A stretch of DNA of 6,871 nucleotides from Verrucomicrobiales bacterium (lineage in GTDB: Bacteria > Verrucomicrobiota > Verrucomicrobiae > Limisphaerales > UBA9464): NCBI GenBank assembly GCA_005789375.1, contig SXXZ01000158.1, positions 1-6,871 on the forward strand. Reading direction: 5' to 3'. The notes under the pieces are model-generated. The model was not told where the DNA came from and made no database searches. It worked only from the letters and a program-made list of their open reading frames with translations. This document shows positions 1 through 6,871 of this stretch, in pieces. The position numbers and the translations under genes are program-made. Position 1 is the stretch's first letter. Every line of letters begins with the position of its first letter.

Positions 1-1869
1 GCGAAGTCCGATCTCGGCATTTTGTGCGACTTGCAGCGGGAGTTGGGTGCGTGTCTGTCCCGGCGCGAGCGTGACGGCAGGGATTGTGACTCCCGGCAAT
101 GGCTCGGCCAGAATCCGGATTTCGCCCTCGAAATGATCCCTGCGGTTGATCCGGACTTCCAAAACCGTATTGGTATTTTGTTCAGCCAACAAACTGTTGG
201 GCGCGACACTCAGGTCGAAGGGCACTGCTGGCAGAACCGTCAGCCACGCCAACTCAGAGAACTGAACTGCGTGAACAACCGCCTTGCCCGAGTGGTCTCC
301 GCTGGCAGAAGCCTTGAGAGGAGTATACCCCAGGGTCGCGTCTGCATTGGCCGAGATCACCCACCAACCGATGGATGTGCTCGGGCCAAGAATGAGCGGG
401 GGAGCCCAGACGCCTGGAGGCAAGCCTTCGGGCTCGATGCGGATCAATCCGTCGAACCCATTGCGGCGGTCCACCTCGCAACGAACGGCTACCGAGCCTC
501 CGCGGGCGACACGGAATCGGCCACCGGTCGTACGGACGTTGAAATCTGCTGCTACATCCGGGGCCTGGAAGCTCATCCGATAGCCGAAGCGATCTCCACC
601 CCGATGGGTTAAATCCCGAAGGGCTACTCGGTATTCGACGTCCTTCTTGGCTTCAAACTCGATGCGTGCATCTGGGCCCGAGGCGTCGTCATTGCGTTGG
701 AGGACAGCTCCGTTTGTGTCCGAGAGGGTCAGGAGTGCGTCGAGTCGTGAGCCCAGAGAGCGGGCCTTCACCTCGATGACCCACTTTTGGTTGGCGACGG
801 CTTTGAAGCGGAAGACATCCACATCTTTCTCAGCACCGATGCGGCCATTGACCACTCGGGGCCAGGTCAGACTCTGGGCCTGATCCGGGGTATTGTTGGG
901 TTCGGCCTCCGCAGATTCGTCCAGATCACCCACCTCAAAACTGGCGGGATTAGAAAATCCGTGAGGCGTTCGAGCGCGCACCTCCTGAAGCCCTAAGGGG
1001 GCATTGGGTGCAATTTGGACAGGCAGTGTCTCAACGCCATCGAGATTCTTGCCCGCCCATTGCAAAGCGACCGAGCCACCCCGCTTGCCGCCGAAGGGAA
1101 AGAGGGCTTCCAGGTAGGGGACATTTCCGGCGACCAGTCGGTAGCGGTAGTCGCCACCTCCCTGGAAACGCAAGTCATGGAGTTCAAGTAGGAACTCCCC
1201 ATCGGCTGCGGGCGTGAACTCGAGAAATGGATCTAGCCCGTGGGCGTCTTCGCTGCGCTGTAGCTCTTTCCCGTCGGCGCTACGTAGGATGAGGTTTGCG
1301 TCTAGGGGAGATCCGCTGCGGTTGGCTTGAAGATCAAAGATGAGGGTTTTTCCGGCACGGGCCGTGAATCGGAAGAAGTCGGATTCGGTGTTGGCGCTGA
1401 TGACTCCGGAGACGGCCGCGGGTAATGGAATAATGAGGGCGTTGGACCGGTTGGTGTTGGTCTTGGGATCGGCCAATTCGACGAGATCGCTCAGTTGGAA
1501 CACCAGAGGGTTCGAGACGCCGTTCGAGCTAGCGACCCTCAGTTCACGCGATCCGAGGGCCGCCTCCGAAGAGACCACGCATTGGAGTGTGATCGATTGG
1601 GCAGAATTGATGGGGGCGCTCGTGAGGCCACCGGCGCCTCCTTCGAGGCTCACAGCCGGTGCCGTGGGAGCGACCGGCGTCGCGCTCATCCCGGATCCGG
1701 TGACCAGCACCTTGGAGATTCCGCTCAGAGCATCTCCCTTGAGGGTAATCTGTTGAGTGGATCCCCGTTGGATCCAAGTCACCGATGAGGAATCCAACTT
1801 GGGTGCCGATTGTGCAAAGAGGCTCGGGAGCGCGAGCAGCGCTGACACCAAGGCGAGGGTGAATCTCAT
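1..1869 (-). CDS. Secreted PPC-domain / Ig-like repeat protein (3' end beyond window)
   Basis: An open frame runs without a stop from ATG at 1869 to the left edge (623 codons); the C-terminus is missing. Residues 1-19 form a Sec signal peptide (basic MRF start, hydrophobic core, likely cut after LFA). Seen next: Ig/IPT-like segment about 24-127, PPC (pre-peptidase C-terminal) domain about 128-247, a second Ig-like segment about 248-314, and a second PPC domain about 323-435 opening with AEAEPNNTPDQAQS. Two beta-rich repeats follow, sharing the patterns RRNGFDGLIRIEPEGLPPGV (468-487) and RRDHFEGEIRILAEPLPGV (576-594). No catalytic motif is visible in this part. PPC domains are known from secreted proteases and surface proteins of Planctomycetota and Verrucomicrobiota. 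A binding or scaffold role is inferred. It is the third gene of the minus-strand set, 73 bp after the DUF1501 gene. No Shine-Dalgarno precedes the ATG, only a T6 run; the start is chosen because it gives a perfect signal peptide. Confidence 0.88.
   Translation of the reverse strand, partial: MRFTLALVSALLALPSLFAQSAPKLDSSSVTWIQRGSTQQITLKGDALSGISKVLVTGSGMSATPVAPTAPAVSLEGGAGGLTSAPINSAQSITLQCVVSSEAALGSRELRVASSNGVSNPLVFQLSDLVELADPKTNTNRSNALIIPLPAAVSGVISANTESDFFRFTARAGKTLIFDLQANRSGSPLDANLILRSADGKELQRSEDAHGLDPFLEFTPAADGEFLLELHDLRFQGGGDYRYRLVAGNVPYLEALFPFGGKRGGSVALQWAGKNLDGVETLPVQIAPNAPLGLQEVRARTPHGFSNPASFEVGDLDESAEAEPNNTPDQAQSLTWPRVVNGRIGAEKDVDVFRFKAVANQKWVIEVKARSLGSRLDALLTLSDTNGAVLQRNDDASGPDARIEFEAKKDVEYRVALRDLTHRGGDRFGYRMSFQAPDVAADFNVRTTGGRFRVARGGSVAVRCEVDRRNGFDGLIRIEPEGLPPGVWAPPLILGPSTSIGWWVISANADATLGYTPLKASASGDHSGKAVVHAVQFSELAWLTVLPAVPFDLSVAPNSLLAEQNTNTVLEVRINRRDHFEGEIRILAEPLPGVTIPAVTLAPGQTRTQLPLQVAQNAEIGLR
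565..1800 (-). repeat. Internal duplication of an Ig-like + PPC unit (protein level)
   Basis: Within the PPC protein, residues about 24-247 and 248-435 are two copies of one two-domain unit. Matching landmarks are GSTQQITLKGDALSGI versus GGSVALQWAGKNLDGV, and GVSNPLVFQLSDLVELADP versus GFSNPASFEVGDLDESAEAEP. The PPC halves match at ESDFFRFTARAGKTLIFDL versus DVDVFRFKAVANQKWVIEV. The copies are well diverged, and no DNA-level direct repeat is obvious, so this is an old domain duplication rather than a recent tandem repeat. Unit boundaries are approximate. Confidence 0.6.
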
Positions 1870-1942
1870 GAAAAAACAGCAGGGCTTCCGTGGGTGCGGT
1901 CTGGGCCGTTGGGGAAATGGGCTTTGTGGCGGAGGGGCGGGC

Positions 1943-3397
1943 TCAGCCGAAAAGGGCGCTCACGGGTTCGGCTTGGACTAGTTCACGCGGTTGGTTCAAG
2001 TGATTCATGACCATCGTGTGCGGGTCGATGCCCAGCGCGTGGTACACGGTGGCCACGATCTGGGTGGGGTGGACCGGGGTCTCGATGGGCGAGGATCCGG
2101 TGGCATCTGATTTGCCGTACAAGGCTCCACGGCGAATGCCGGCACCTGCGATGAGCGCTGTGTAACAATAAGGCCAGTGATCGCGGCCGTCCGGGGAATT
2201 CGTGTTACCGCTGGTGCTGACGCCGAGGCGTGGGCTCCGCCCGAATTCGCCCAGGGCCACCACCAGGGTTTCTTTTAGCAGACCCCGCTCGTCGAGGTCT
2301 TCCAGCAGGGCGCTGAGGCCGGAGTCGAGTTTGGGACAGTGCAGGTTGCGCAGCGGCCCAAAGTTGGCGGCATGGGTGTCCCAGGCGTCGACGGTGGGGT
2401 CGCCATTGGCCACAGCGGGCCAGTTCATTTGCACGAAGCGGGTCCCAGATTCGAGAAGGCGCCGGGCTAGGAGCAGACCTTGTCCGAAGGTGTGACGGCC
2501 GTACTTGTCACGCAGGCTGTCCTTTTCTTTAGACAGGTCGAAGGCATCGCGGGCGCGACCGCTGCTCACGAGGTCGAAGGCCTTCTGATAATAACGATCT
2601 AAGGCATATTTTTCGACGGCCTTCTCCATCTCCGGCATAGCATCGTTGACCGCCTTCAGGAGGGTGGAGCGGCGGTCGAGGCGTTCCTTGCTAATTTCTT
2701 TGCGCAGCGTGAGGTCGTCCAAGTTGATGATCTTGGCCGGATCCTGATAGAAGTAGTACGGATCGTAGGCGGCTCCAAGAAAACCAGCCGTACCGCCCTT
2801 GCCGATGACGTTGGATTCCTGAAGCGGTCGCGGCAGCATCACAAAGGGTAGCATCGGAATGTCCAACGGCTTGAGCCGGGAAATCTGAGAGCCCATGTGC
2901 GGGAAGTCATTGGGAGCCGGGGGTTCCAACTGACCCGAGGGCGAGACGCGGTCCGGCGTGTAGCCGGTCATGATTTGGTAAATAGCCGCCGTATGATTGA
3001 AGAGCCCAGCCGGTGTGTAGCTCATCGAGCGGATGAGCGTGGCTCGATCGATTTGCTGGGCCAACTTCGGCATGACCTCGCTGAGCTGAATGCCCGGTAC
3101 TTTGGTTCGGATCGGCTTGAAGTCACCGCGGACATTGGACGGGGCGTCCGGCTTCGGATCCCAGATGTCGATATGGCTCGGACCTCCCTGCAAGTAAATC
3201 ATCAAGACCTGCTTGGCCGATCCCCAGCCGTTCTTGGGTTGGCCGGGCGCGGGGCCGGTGGTCTTGGGTTGTTCGGCTTGGAGGCGCAATATATCGGCCA
3301 GGCTCAGACCCAGCAGGCCAGCACCGCCGAGGCGCATGAATTCTCGGCGGCTGTAACCGTCGCAGGTGGCACCAGAGAGACCAGGAATAGAGATCAT
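1943..3397 (-). CDS. DUF1501 family protein, Tat-exported, alkaline phosphatase/sulfatase-like
   Basis: The protein has 484 residues, a normal length for full DUF1501 proteins. The N-terminus carries a twin-arginine leader: [13 protein letters not shown] (R17-R18) followed by a hydrophobic stretch [10 protein letters not shown]. Family landmarks follow in order: [20 protein letters not shown] (64-83), a [12 protein letters not shown] segment (135-146), [20 protein letters not shown] (300-319), WDTH (339-342), LGEFGRSP (382-389), GRDHWP (404-409) and [10 protein letters not shown] near the C-terminus. DUF1501 proteins are related to the alkaline phosphatase/sulfatase superfamily, so D77, D340, H342, D406 and H407 are plausible metal-site residues; this is inference, since no reaction has been assigned to the family. 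It starts 31 bp after the DUF1549/DUF1553 stop, which fits co-transcription and the usual pairing of these families. Tat export suggests folding or metal loading before transport. No Shine-Dalgarno is seen upstream. Family assignment is firm; function is unknown. Confidence 0.95.
   Translation of the reverse strand: MISIPGLSGATCDGYSRREFMRLGGAGLLGLSLADILRLQAEQPKTTGPAPGQPKNGWGSAKQVLMIYLQGGPSHIDIWDPKPDAPSNVRGDFKPIRTKVPGIQLSEVMPKLAQQIDRATLIRSMSYTPAGLFNHTAAIYQIMTGYTPDRVSPSGQLEPPAPNDFPHMGSQISRLKPLDIPMLPFVMLPRPLQESNVIGKGGTAGFLGAAYDPYYFYQDPAKIINLDDLTLRKEISKERLDRRSTLLKAVNDAMPEMEKAVEKYALDRYYQKAFDLVSSGRARDAFDLSKEKDSLRDKYGRHTFGQGLLLARRLLESGTRFVQMNWPAVANGDPTVDAWDTHAANFGPLRNLHCPKLDSGLSALLEDLDERGLLKETLVVALGEFGRSPRLGVSTSGNTNSPDGRDHWPYCYTALIAGAGIRRGALYGKSDATGSSPIETPVHPTQIVATVYHALGIDPHTMVMNHLNQPRELVQAEPVSALFG
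3344..3349 (-). other. Twin-arginine (Tat) signal codons of the DUF1501 protein
   Basis: Two arginine codons (R17-R18) lie in the context S-R-R-E-F-M, close to the S-R-R-x-F-L-K Tat consensus, and precede a glycine- and leucine-rich hydrophobic segment. Met replaces the usual Leu after Phe. The motif is typical of DUF1501 proteins. Confidence 0.8.
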
Positions 3398-3428
3398 GTG
3401 GGGATGTGTGTTTGGTTTTCTCTCAGGG

Positions 3429-5957
3429 TTAGCGATTGAAGAGGAAGGCCGGGCTGTTAATGAGCGCCCACGCCAAATCTTGAGCCCCTTCTAGGCGTTG
3501 GGCTCCTGCGCCGAGGCGGATGGAGTTCAATTCTTTGGAAGTCGGAAGACGGCAGAGGCAGCTGAGATAGATTTCTTCGATGACCTTTTGATCGTCGGGT
3601 TGCTCAGCAATGAGTTTAGCAAAACGGTTGTCAGCGTGGTTCACGCAATCGCCCAAGGTCTTGCCGTTGATCAAGTTCAAGGCGTGGGAGAGTGTCACAT
3701 TGCTGCTGCGCTCACATTCGCAAGCGCTCTGGCGCTTGGGGCGTCCGAAGAGCGTGAGGAAATCGTTTCCGGCCACCATACCATCGGGCAACTGCGCGGC
3801 GCGCAAACCGTCGGGGAGGTTGGAAAATTGCAAGGGCCGGCCCGTGGCCATGGCGATAGAGTCCAGCATTTGCTCGGCGCTCAGTCGACGGGGCAAGGAA
3901 TGCGAGAAGTTGACCAAGTCGTCTTCGTTCCAGCGGTTGGGTACGATGCTCAGTTGGTAAGTCCGCGACAGGACCAGATAGCGGATGAGTTTTCGCACAT
4001 CGTGCCCGTCGGCCACAAAACGAGCCGTGAGGGCATCCAGTAGGGCGGGATTGCTCGCAGGATTTCCCGCGCGGATGTCATCCACCGGGTCGATAATCCC
4101 GCGACCAAAAAAGTAGCTCCAAAATCGGTTCACCGTCGATTTGGCGAAGTACGGATTGTCCTTGGAGGTGAGCCAAGCCGCAAAGGCCTCTCGGCGGTCC
4201 TCCCCCGCGGCGATGGATCGGTTTTCGCCGTAGGGCACCTTGGGGGCCACTACCGCGTCATCCTTGGGGTGCTTGATCTCGCCCCCCTGGTCGTTGTGGT
4301 AGACGACCTCCTCGGAGACTTGTTCGTAGGCATACGACTCACCCGTGCGAATGAGGTGGTCGCGGCCGAGGGTTCCACGCTTGAAGGCTACTTGGGCGAA
4401 GAACGCGCCGAATTCGTAGTACTGGTTCTGGGTCCAGCGCTCGAAGGGGTGGTCGTGGCACTTGTTGCAGTTGAAACGCACCCCGAGAAACGTTTGTGAT
4501 ATATCCTCAGTCATCTTGCCGGAATCGCGCAGGGCTCTGAGGTAATTCCCGGCCGGATTTTCAAAAGTGCTGCCCTTGGCGAGTATCAGTTCACGGGCAA
4601 ATTGATCGAAGGGGCGGTTCGTCGCAAACTGGTCACGAATCCAGCTTCGGAATACCCAAACACCTTTTTTACCGAGGTTTTCGGAGTTGCACTGGAGCAG
4701 GTCCGCAAACTTGTTGGCCCAGAATTCTGAGTACGCGGTGGATCCGATGAGGCTATCTACCAACTTCTCCCGCTTCTTCGGGGAGTCGGTGGGGTCGCTC
4801 AGAAAGGCCCGCACCGCTTCGGAGGTCGGGGGTTGGCCGGTGATGTCCAAAAAGACCCGGCGAATGAACTCAGCGTCGTTGCACAGTTCGCTGGGATTCA
4901 TCTTCAGGCGCTCCAGTTTCGCGTTCACCGCCCGGTCGACGAAGTTGTACTCCGGCATCGCGGCGAACCGGAACCCGGTGCGGTCTCCCATGACGGTGAC
5001 CTCGCGCGCATCGTAGAGTCCTTCATAGCGAACTAGCACGGCCATCTCGCCTCGGCGCAGCGGAATTACTGTGCTGCCTTGGACGAGGGCCACTTCTTCA
5101 TTGTTGCTACTCAGGACGGCCTCACGGGTCACATCGCGGGTGGAACCATCGGGATAAGTGGCGACCACCAGGAATTGATGGCGACGACCGGGGAGATCGA
5201 GCTCGACCTTCTCCGGAAGAATTTGGATGCGGGTGGGCCGATTGGAGGAGACCTGTTGGAAGTGAGCTCCTTCGGAGATCCATTGACGCAGGGTCTTGTG
5301 GTAGCGCGAACCGGGCACCAGCGCCTGACGCCCCTCGTGGGGAATATCTGCCAAGGGTTTCTGCAGCATGAGGGATTCATCGACATGGACACGGTTGAAC
5401 CGTCGTCCGCTCAAGTCGTTGATCAGTGCTTGGTAATCGTATTCTGGATCGTAGCCGCGCAGCGCCAGTTTGAAGCCGTTTTTCCCCTTGGCTGAACCAT
5501 GGCAGGGTCCGGAGTTGCAGCCGGTGCGGCTCAGGATGGGTTCGATGTCCCGAACGAATCCCACTTCGGGGGAAGCGATGCTGAGGACCTCGACCTCCAA
5601 GCGAATGCTCTTGCCGGCAGCGGTGATCGTGACGGCCGATTTCCCTGCCTGGCGGGGGAACAAATAACCATCGCCATCCACTTCAAGGGCGGCCGACTCG
5701 GGCTTCAAACGGGCCACCGCGCTGAGATCGATCCAGGAACCGTCGGCACATTCCCCTAGCACTAGTACCTTCCGAGAATCTCGCCCATCGAGCAGCGTGA
5801 GCCGGTTGGGTTCTAGTTTCAGCGAACGGATGGCCGGCACCGAAGGAAGGGCCGGGATCGGTTTGTCGGAGCCACGTTCGGCGGAGTGCAGGGCAGGGCA
5901 GGGCAAGGATACCCCCACGCACAGGGCAGCCATCCAGAATGTTAGGGGCAGACGCAT
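3429..5957 (-). CDS. Secreted DUF1549 (PSCyt2) / DUF1553 (PSD1) protein with Ig-like domains and cytochrome c-type motifs
   Basis: The protein has 842 residues from ATG 5957. An in-frame TTG at 5978 would add seven residues, but the ATG gives a cleaner signal peptide (MRLPL then a hydrophobic core, cut around residues 22-26). Neither start has a usable Shine-Dalgarno. Domains seen: Ig-like (Big_2-type) about 44-126; cytochrome-like segment about 133-235 with CNSGPCH (147-153) and [17 protein letters not shown]; second Ig-like about 241-323; DUF1549 about 337-525 ending in the classic [20 protein letters not shown] (497-516); DUF1553 about 588-842 with [21 protein letters not shown] (near 607-627), [20 protein letters not shown] (748-767) and a terminal NSPAFLFNR. 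This architecture is common in Planctomycetota and Verrucomicrobiota. CxxCH suggests covalent haem c attachment after Sec export, but redox activity has not been shown for the family. It is the first gene of the likely operon, 31 bp before the DUF1501 gene. Confidence 0.95.
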   Translation of the reverse strand: MRLPLTFWMAALCVGVSLPCPALHSAERGSDKPIPALPSVPAIRSLKLEPNRLTLLDGRDSRKVLVLGECADGSWIDLSAVARLKPESAALEVDGDGYLFPRQAGKSAVTITAAGKSIRLEVEVLSIASPEVGFVRDIEPILSRTGCNSGPCHGSAKGKNGFKLALRGYDPEYDYQALINDLSGRRFNRVHVDESLMLQKPLADIPHEGRQALVPGSRYHKTLRQWISEGAHFQQVSSNRPTRIQILPEKVELDLPGRRHQFLVVATYPDGSTRDVTREAVLSSNNEEVALVQGSTVIPLRRGEMAVLVRYEGLYDAREVTVMGDRTGFRFAAMPEYNFVDRAVNAKLERLKMNPSELCNDAEFIRRVFLDITGQPPTSEAVRAFLSDPTDSPKKREKLVDSLIGSTAYSEFWANKFADLLQCNSENLGKKGVWVFRSWIRDQFATNRPFDQFARELILAKGSTFENPAGNYLRALRDSGKMTEDISQTFLGVRFNCNKCHDHPFERWTQNQYYEFGAFFAQVAFKRGTLGRDHLIRTGESYAYEQVSEEVVYHNDQGGEIKHPKDDAVVAPKVPYGENRSIAAGEDRREAFAAWLTSKDNPYFAKSTVNRFWSYFFGRGIIDPVDDIRAGNPASNPALLDALTARFVADGHDVRKLIRYLVLSRTYQLSIVPNRWNEDDLVNFSHSLPRRLSAEQMLDSIAMATGRPLQFSNLPDGLRAAQLPDGMVAGNDFLTLFGRPKRQSACECERSSNVTLSHALNLINGKTLGDCVNHADNRFAKLIAEQPDDQKVIEEIYLSCLCRLPTSKELNSIRLGAGAQRLEGAQDLAWALINSPAFLFNR
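4455..4469 (-). other. CxxCH haem c-type motif in the DUF1549 domain
   Basis: The codons read C-N-K-C-H (residues 497-501), followed by D-H-P-F-E-R-W, the diagnostic DUF1549 signature. CxxCH is the canonical covalent haem c attachment motif. Haem binding is inferred; H503 or another residue could serve as distal ligand. Confidence 0.75.
5499..5519 (-). other. C-x4-CH candidate haem motif near the N-terminus of the DUF1549/DUF1553 protein
   Basis: The codons read C-N-S-G-P-C-H (residues 147-153), followed by G-S-A-K-G-K-N-G-F. The position matches a PSCyt1-like cytochrome segment, but spacing between the cysteines is four residues instead of two. C-x4-CH haem sites exist in some multihaem cytochromes such as cytochrome c3. 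It could equally be a metal site or a disulfide. Confidence 0.5.
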
Positions 5958-6214
5958 AGGGCAGAAGGGAATTAACAAGACCTTAACGAGGTCGCAGCCG
6001 TTGACACAAGAGGCGTTCCCGTGAGGTGAAGGTTTTCTGAACCTCGTGGCGATCTCGGAGCCTTCAGGGTCTCAAGCCCGGAGCGTTTGGCGGAGGCCCG
6101 TTGCTTCGTTGCTTCGGTCTCCCAGAAATCCTTAGAGACAACGGCGACTGCATCCGTGTAAGGTTGGGCAGTCCAATCGTCCTTTCTGTTTTTGTTTAGC
6201 CGTCTCCTTTTCCG
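5958..6214. other. Divergent intergenic region, expected to hold both promoters
   Basis: These 257 bp separate two divergently oriented genes, so promoters for both should lie here. No convincing -35/-10 pair was found. TTGACA at 6001-6006 (plus strand) has no matching -10 box 16-18 bp downstream. Small structures are visible: a perfect hairpin AGGTT-TTCTG-AACCT (6030-6044), a short palindrome TTGG-GCAGT-CCAA (6164-6176), and two tandem copies of CGTTGCTT (6099-6114). Short frames here have no recognisable protein features and I do not call a gene. Confidence 0.6.
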
Positions 6215-6871
6215 ATGAAGAGCAACTCCGTCTCCAAGCGCTCCGGTATTCTTGCTGGTGGCAACTGGATCATCGACCGGGTCAAGATTGTCGATGCCTA
6301 TCCCGGGCTCGAGCAACTGGCCAACATCAAAAGCCAACACCAAGGTACTGGAGGCTCCCCCTACAATGTACTGTTGGATCTAGCCAAGCTAGGGGTGGAG
6401 TTTCCGCTTCTGGGTGCGGGTCTCGTGGGCAAAGATGCCATGGGGGCCTCCATCCAAGAAGACTGTGCCAAGCACAAGATTGATACCCGGTACCTGAAGT
6501 CCACCGCAGAGGCTGAAACGAGTTACACCGATGTCTTCACCGTTCAATCGAACGGTAAGCGCACCTTCTTCCACTACCGCGGAGCCACTGCGCTGTGGGA
6601 CGGTAAGGATCTCGATTTCTCGAAGATCAAGGCTCGTATCTTTCATTTGGGCTACCTGCTGCTGCTCGACAAGATGGATGTCGTTTCCAAAGACGGCACC
6701 ACGGCCGCAGCCAAGTTGTTGGCGGCCGCTCAGGCGGCAGGCATGAAGACCAGCATCGACGTGGTCAGTGAAACAGGTGACCGCTTCAAGACCGTGGTGA
6801 CGCCAGCGCTCAAGCACTGCGACTACGCGATTATCAATGAGTATGAGGCGGGAATGGTGACGGGTTTCCGC
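6215..6871 (+). CDS. PfkB-family carbohydrate kinase (ribokinase-like), N-terminal 219 residues
   Basis: An open frame runs from ATG 6215 to the right edge without a stop. PfkB (ribokinase-like) enzymes phosphorylate sugars or nucleosides with ATP in the cytoplasm and are usually about 300-330 residues, so roughly two thirds is present. Seen: an opening beta strand ILAGGNWIIDRVK (12-24) with D21 at the usual substrate-binding position, the glycine-rich signature QGTGGSPYNVLLDLAKLG (43-60), GAGLVGKDAMG (67-77), a lid-like stretch with TSYTDVFTVQSNGKRTFFHY (102-121), and INEYEAG (208-214), typical of the family just before the ATP-binding half. The catalytic GAGD anion-hole motif would lie beyond the window. 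Substrate cannot be assigned. There is no signal peptide and no Shine-Dalgarno; the sequence before the ATG is pyrimidine-rich. It is transcribed away from the secreted-protein operon, so a functional link is only positional. Confidence 0.92.
   Translation, partial: MKSNSVSKRSGILAGGNWIIDRVKIVDAYPGLEQLANIKSQHQGTGGSPYNVLLDLAKLGVEFPLLGAGLVGKDAMGASIQEDCAKHKIDTRYLKSTAEAETSYTDVFTVQSNGKRTFFHYRGATALWDGKDLDFSKIKARIFHLGYLLLLDKMDVVSKDGTTAAAKLLAAAQAAGMKTSIDVVSETGDRFKTVVTPALKHCDYAIINEYEAGMVTGFR

Noticed and set aside
22..612. 196-residue plus-strand open frame opposite the PPC-protein gene
   Set aside because: The minus frame carries a signal peptide and two PPC domains over its whole length; the plus frame has low-complexity, arginine-rich composition and no domain.
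1870..1942. Possible rho-independent terminator between the DUF1501 and PPC genes (T6 run on the minus strand at 1871-1876)
   Set aside because: No GC-rich inverted repeat precedes the T run, and the run abuts the next start codon; read-through is more likely.
2897..3439. 180-residue plus-strand open frame opposite the DUF1501 gene
   Set aside because: It is the antisense shadow of a strongly conserved coding region, with no signal, domain or motif of its own.
3498..4043. 181-residue plus-strand open frame opposite the DUF1553 region
   Set aside because: It lies antisense to conserved DUF1553 codons and has no recognisable features; long shadow frames are common in GC-rich DNA.
6001..6029. 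TTGACA as a sigma-70 -35 box on the plus strand
   Set aside because: The sequence 16-18 bp downstream (around AGGTGA) does not resemble TATAAT, so a lone consensus hexamer is not enough.
5972..6343. 123-residue minus-strand open frame spanning the divergent intergenic region
   Set aside because: It overlaps the kinase N-terminus antisense and the start of the DUF1549/DUF1553 gene, and shows no motif or signal peptide.
6389..6817. 142-residue minus-strand open frame opposite the PfkB gene
   Set aside because: The plus frame contains clear PfkB signatures throughout; the antisense frame has none.

Overview
This window looks like chromosomal DNA from a free-living bacterium of the Planctomycetota-Verrucomicrobiota-Chlamydiota group. 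The best guess is Verrucomicrobiota, perhaps a Limisphaerales/Pedosphaerales-like lineage, with Planctomycetota as the alternative. The assignment rests on family content: DUF1549/DUF1553 and DUF1501 proteins next to a PPC-domain secreted protein are a hallmark of these phyla. The DNA is moderately GC-rich, and none of the four start codons has a clear Shine-Dalgarno sequence. Phylum is inferred, not proven.

Layout: three genes on the minus strand fill about 5.9 kb and read from right to left. (1) 5957-3429 is a large secreted protein with two bacterial Ig-like segments, two candidate c-type haem motifs, DUF1549 (PSCyt2) and DUF1553 (PSD1). (2) After 31 bp comes 3397-1943, a DUF1501 protein with a twin-arginine leader and an alkaline-phosphatase/sulfatase-like architecture. 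(3) After 73 bp comes 1869-1, a Sec-exported protein with duplicated Ig-like plus PPC units, which runs off the left edge. Spacing and orientation suggest one operon. A 257-bp divergent intergenic region (5958-6214) separates it from a plus-strand PfkB-family carbohydrate kinase (6215 onward), which runs off the right edge.

How they may work together: all three operon products carry export signals, so the module should act in the periplasm or at the cell surface. A haem-bearing partner, a hydrolase-fold partner and a PPC/Ig scaffold form a recurrent but functionally undefined set. A role in degrading or modifying an external polymer is often suspected for such sets, but nothing here shows the substrate. 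The kinase is cytoplasmic and its link to the operon is only positional. No tRNA, rRNA, CRISPR array, insertion sequence or phage gene is visible.
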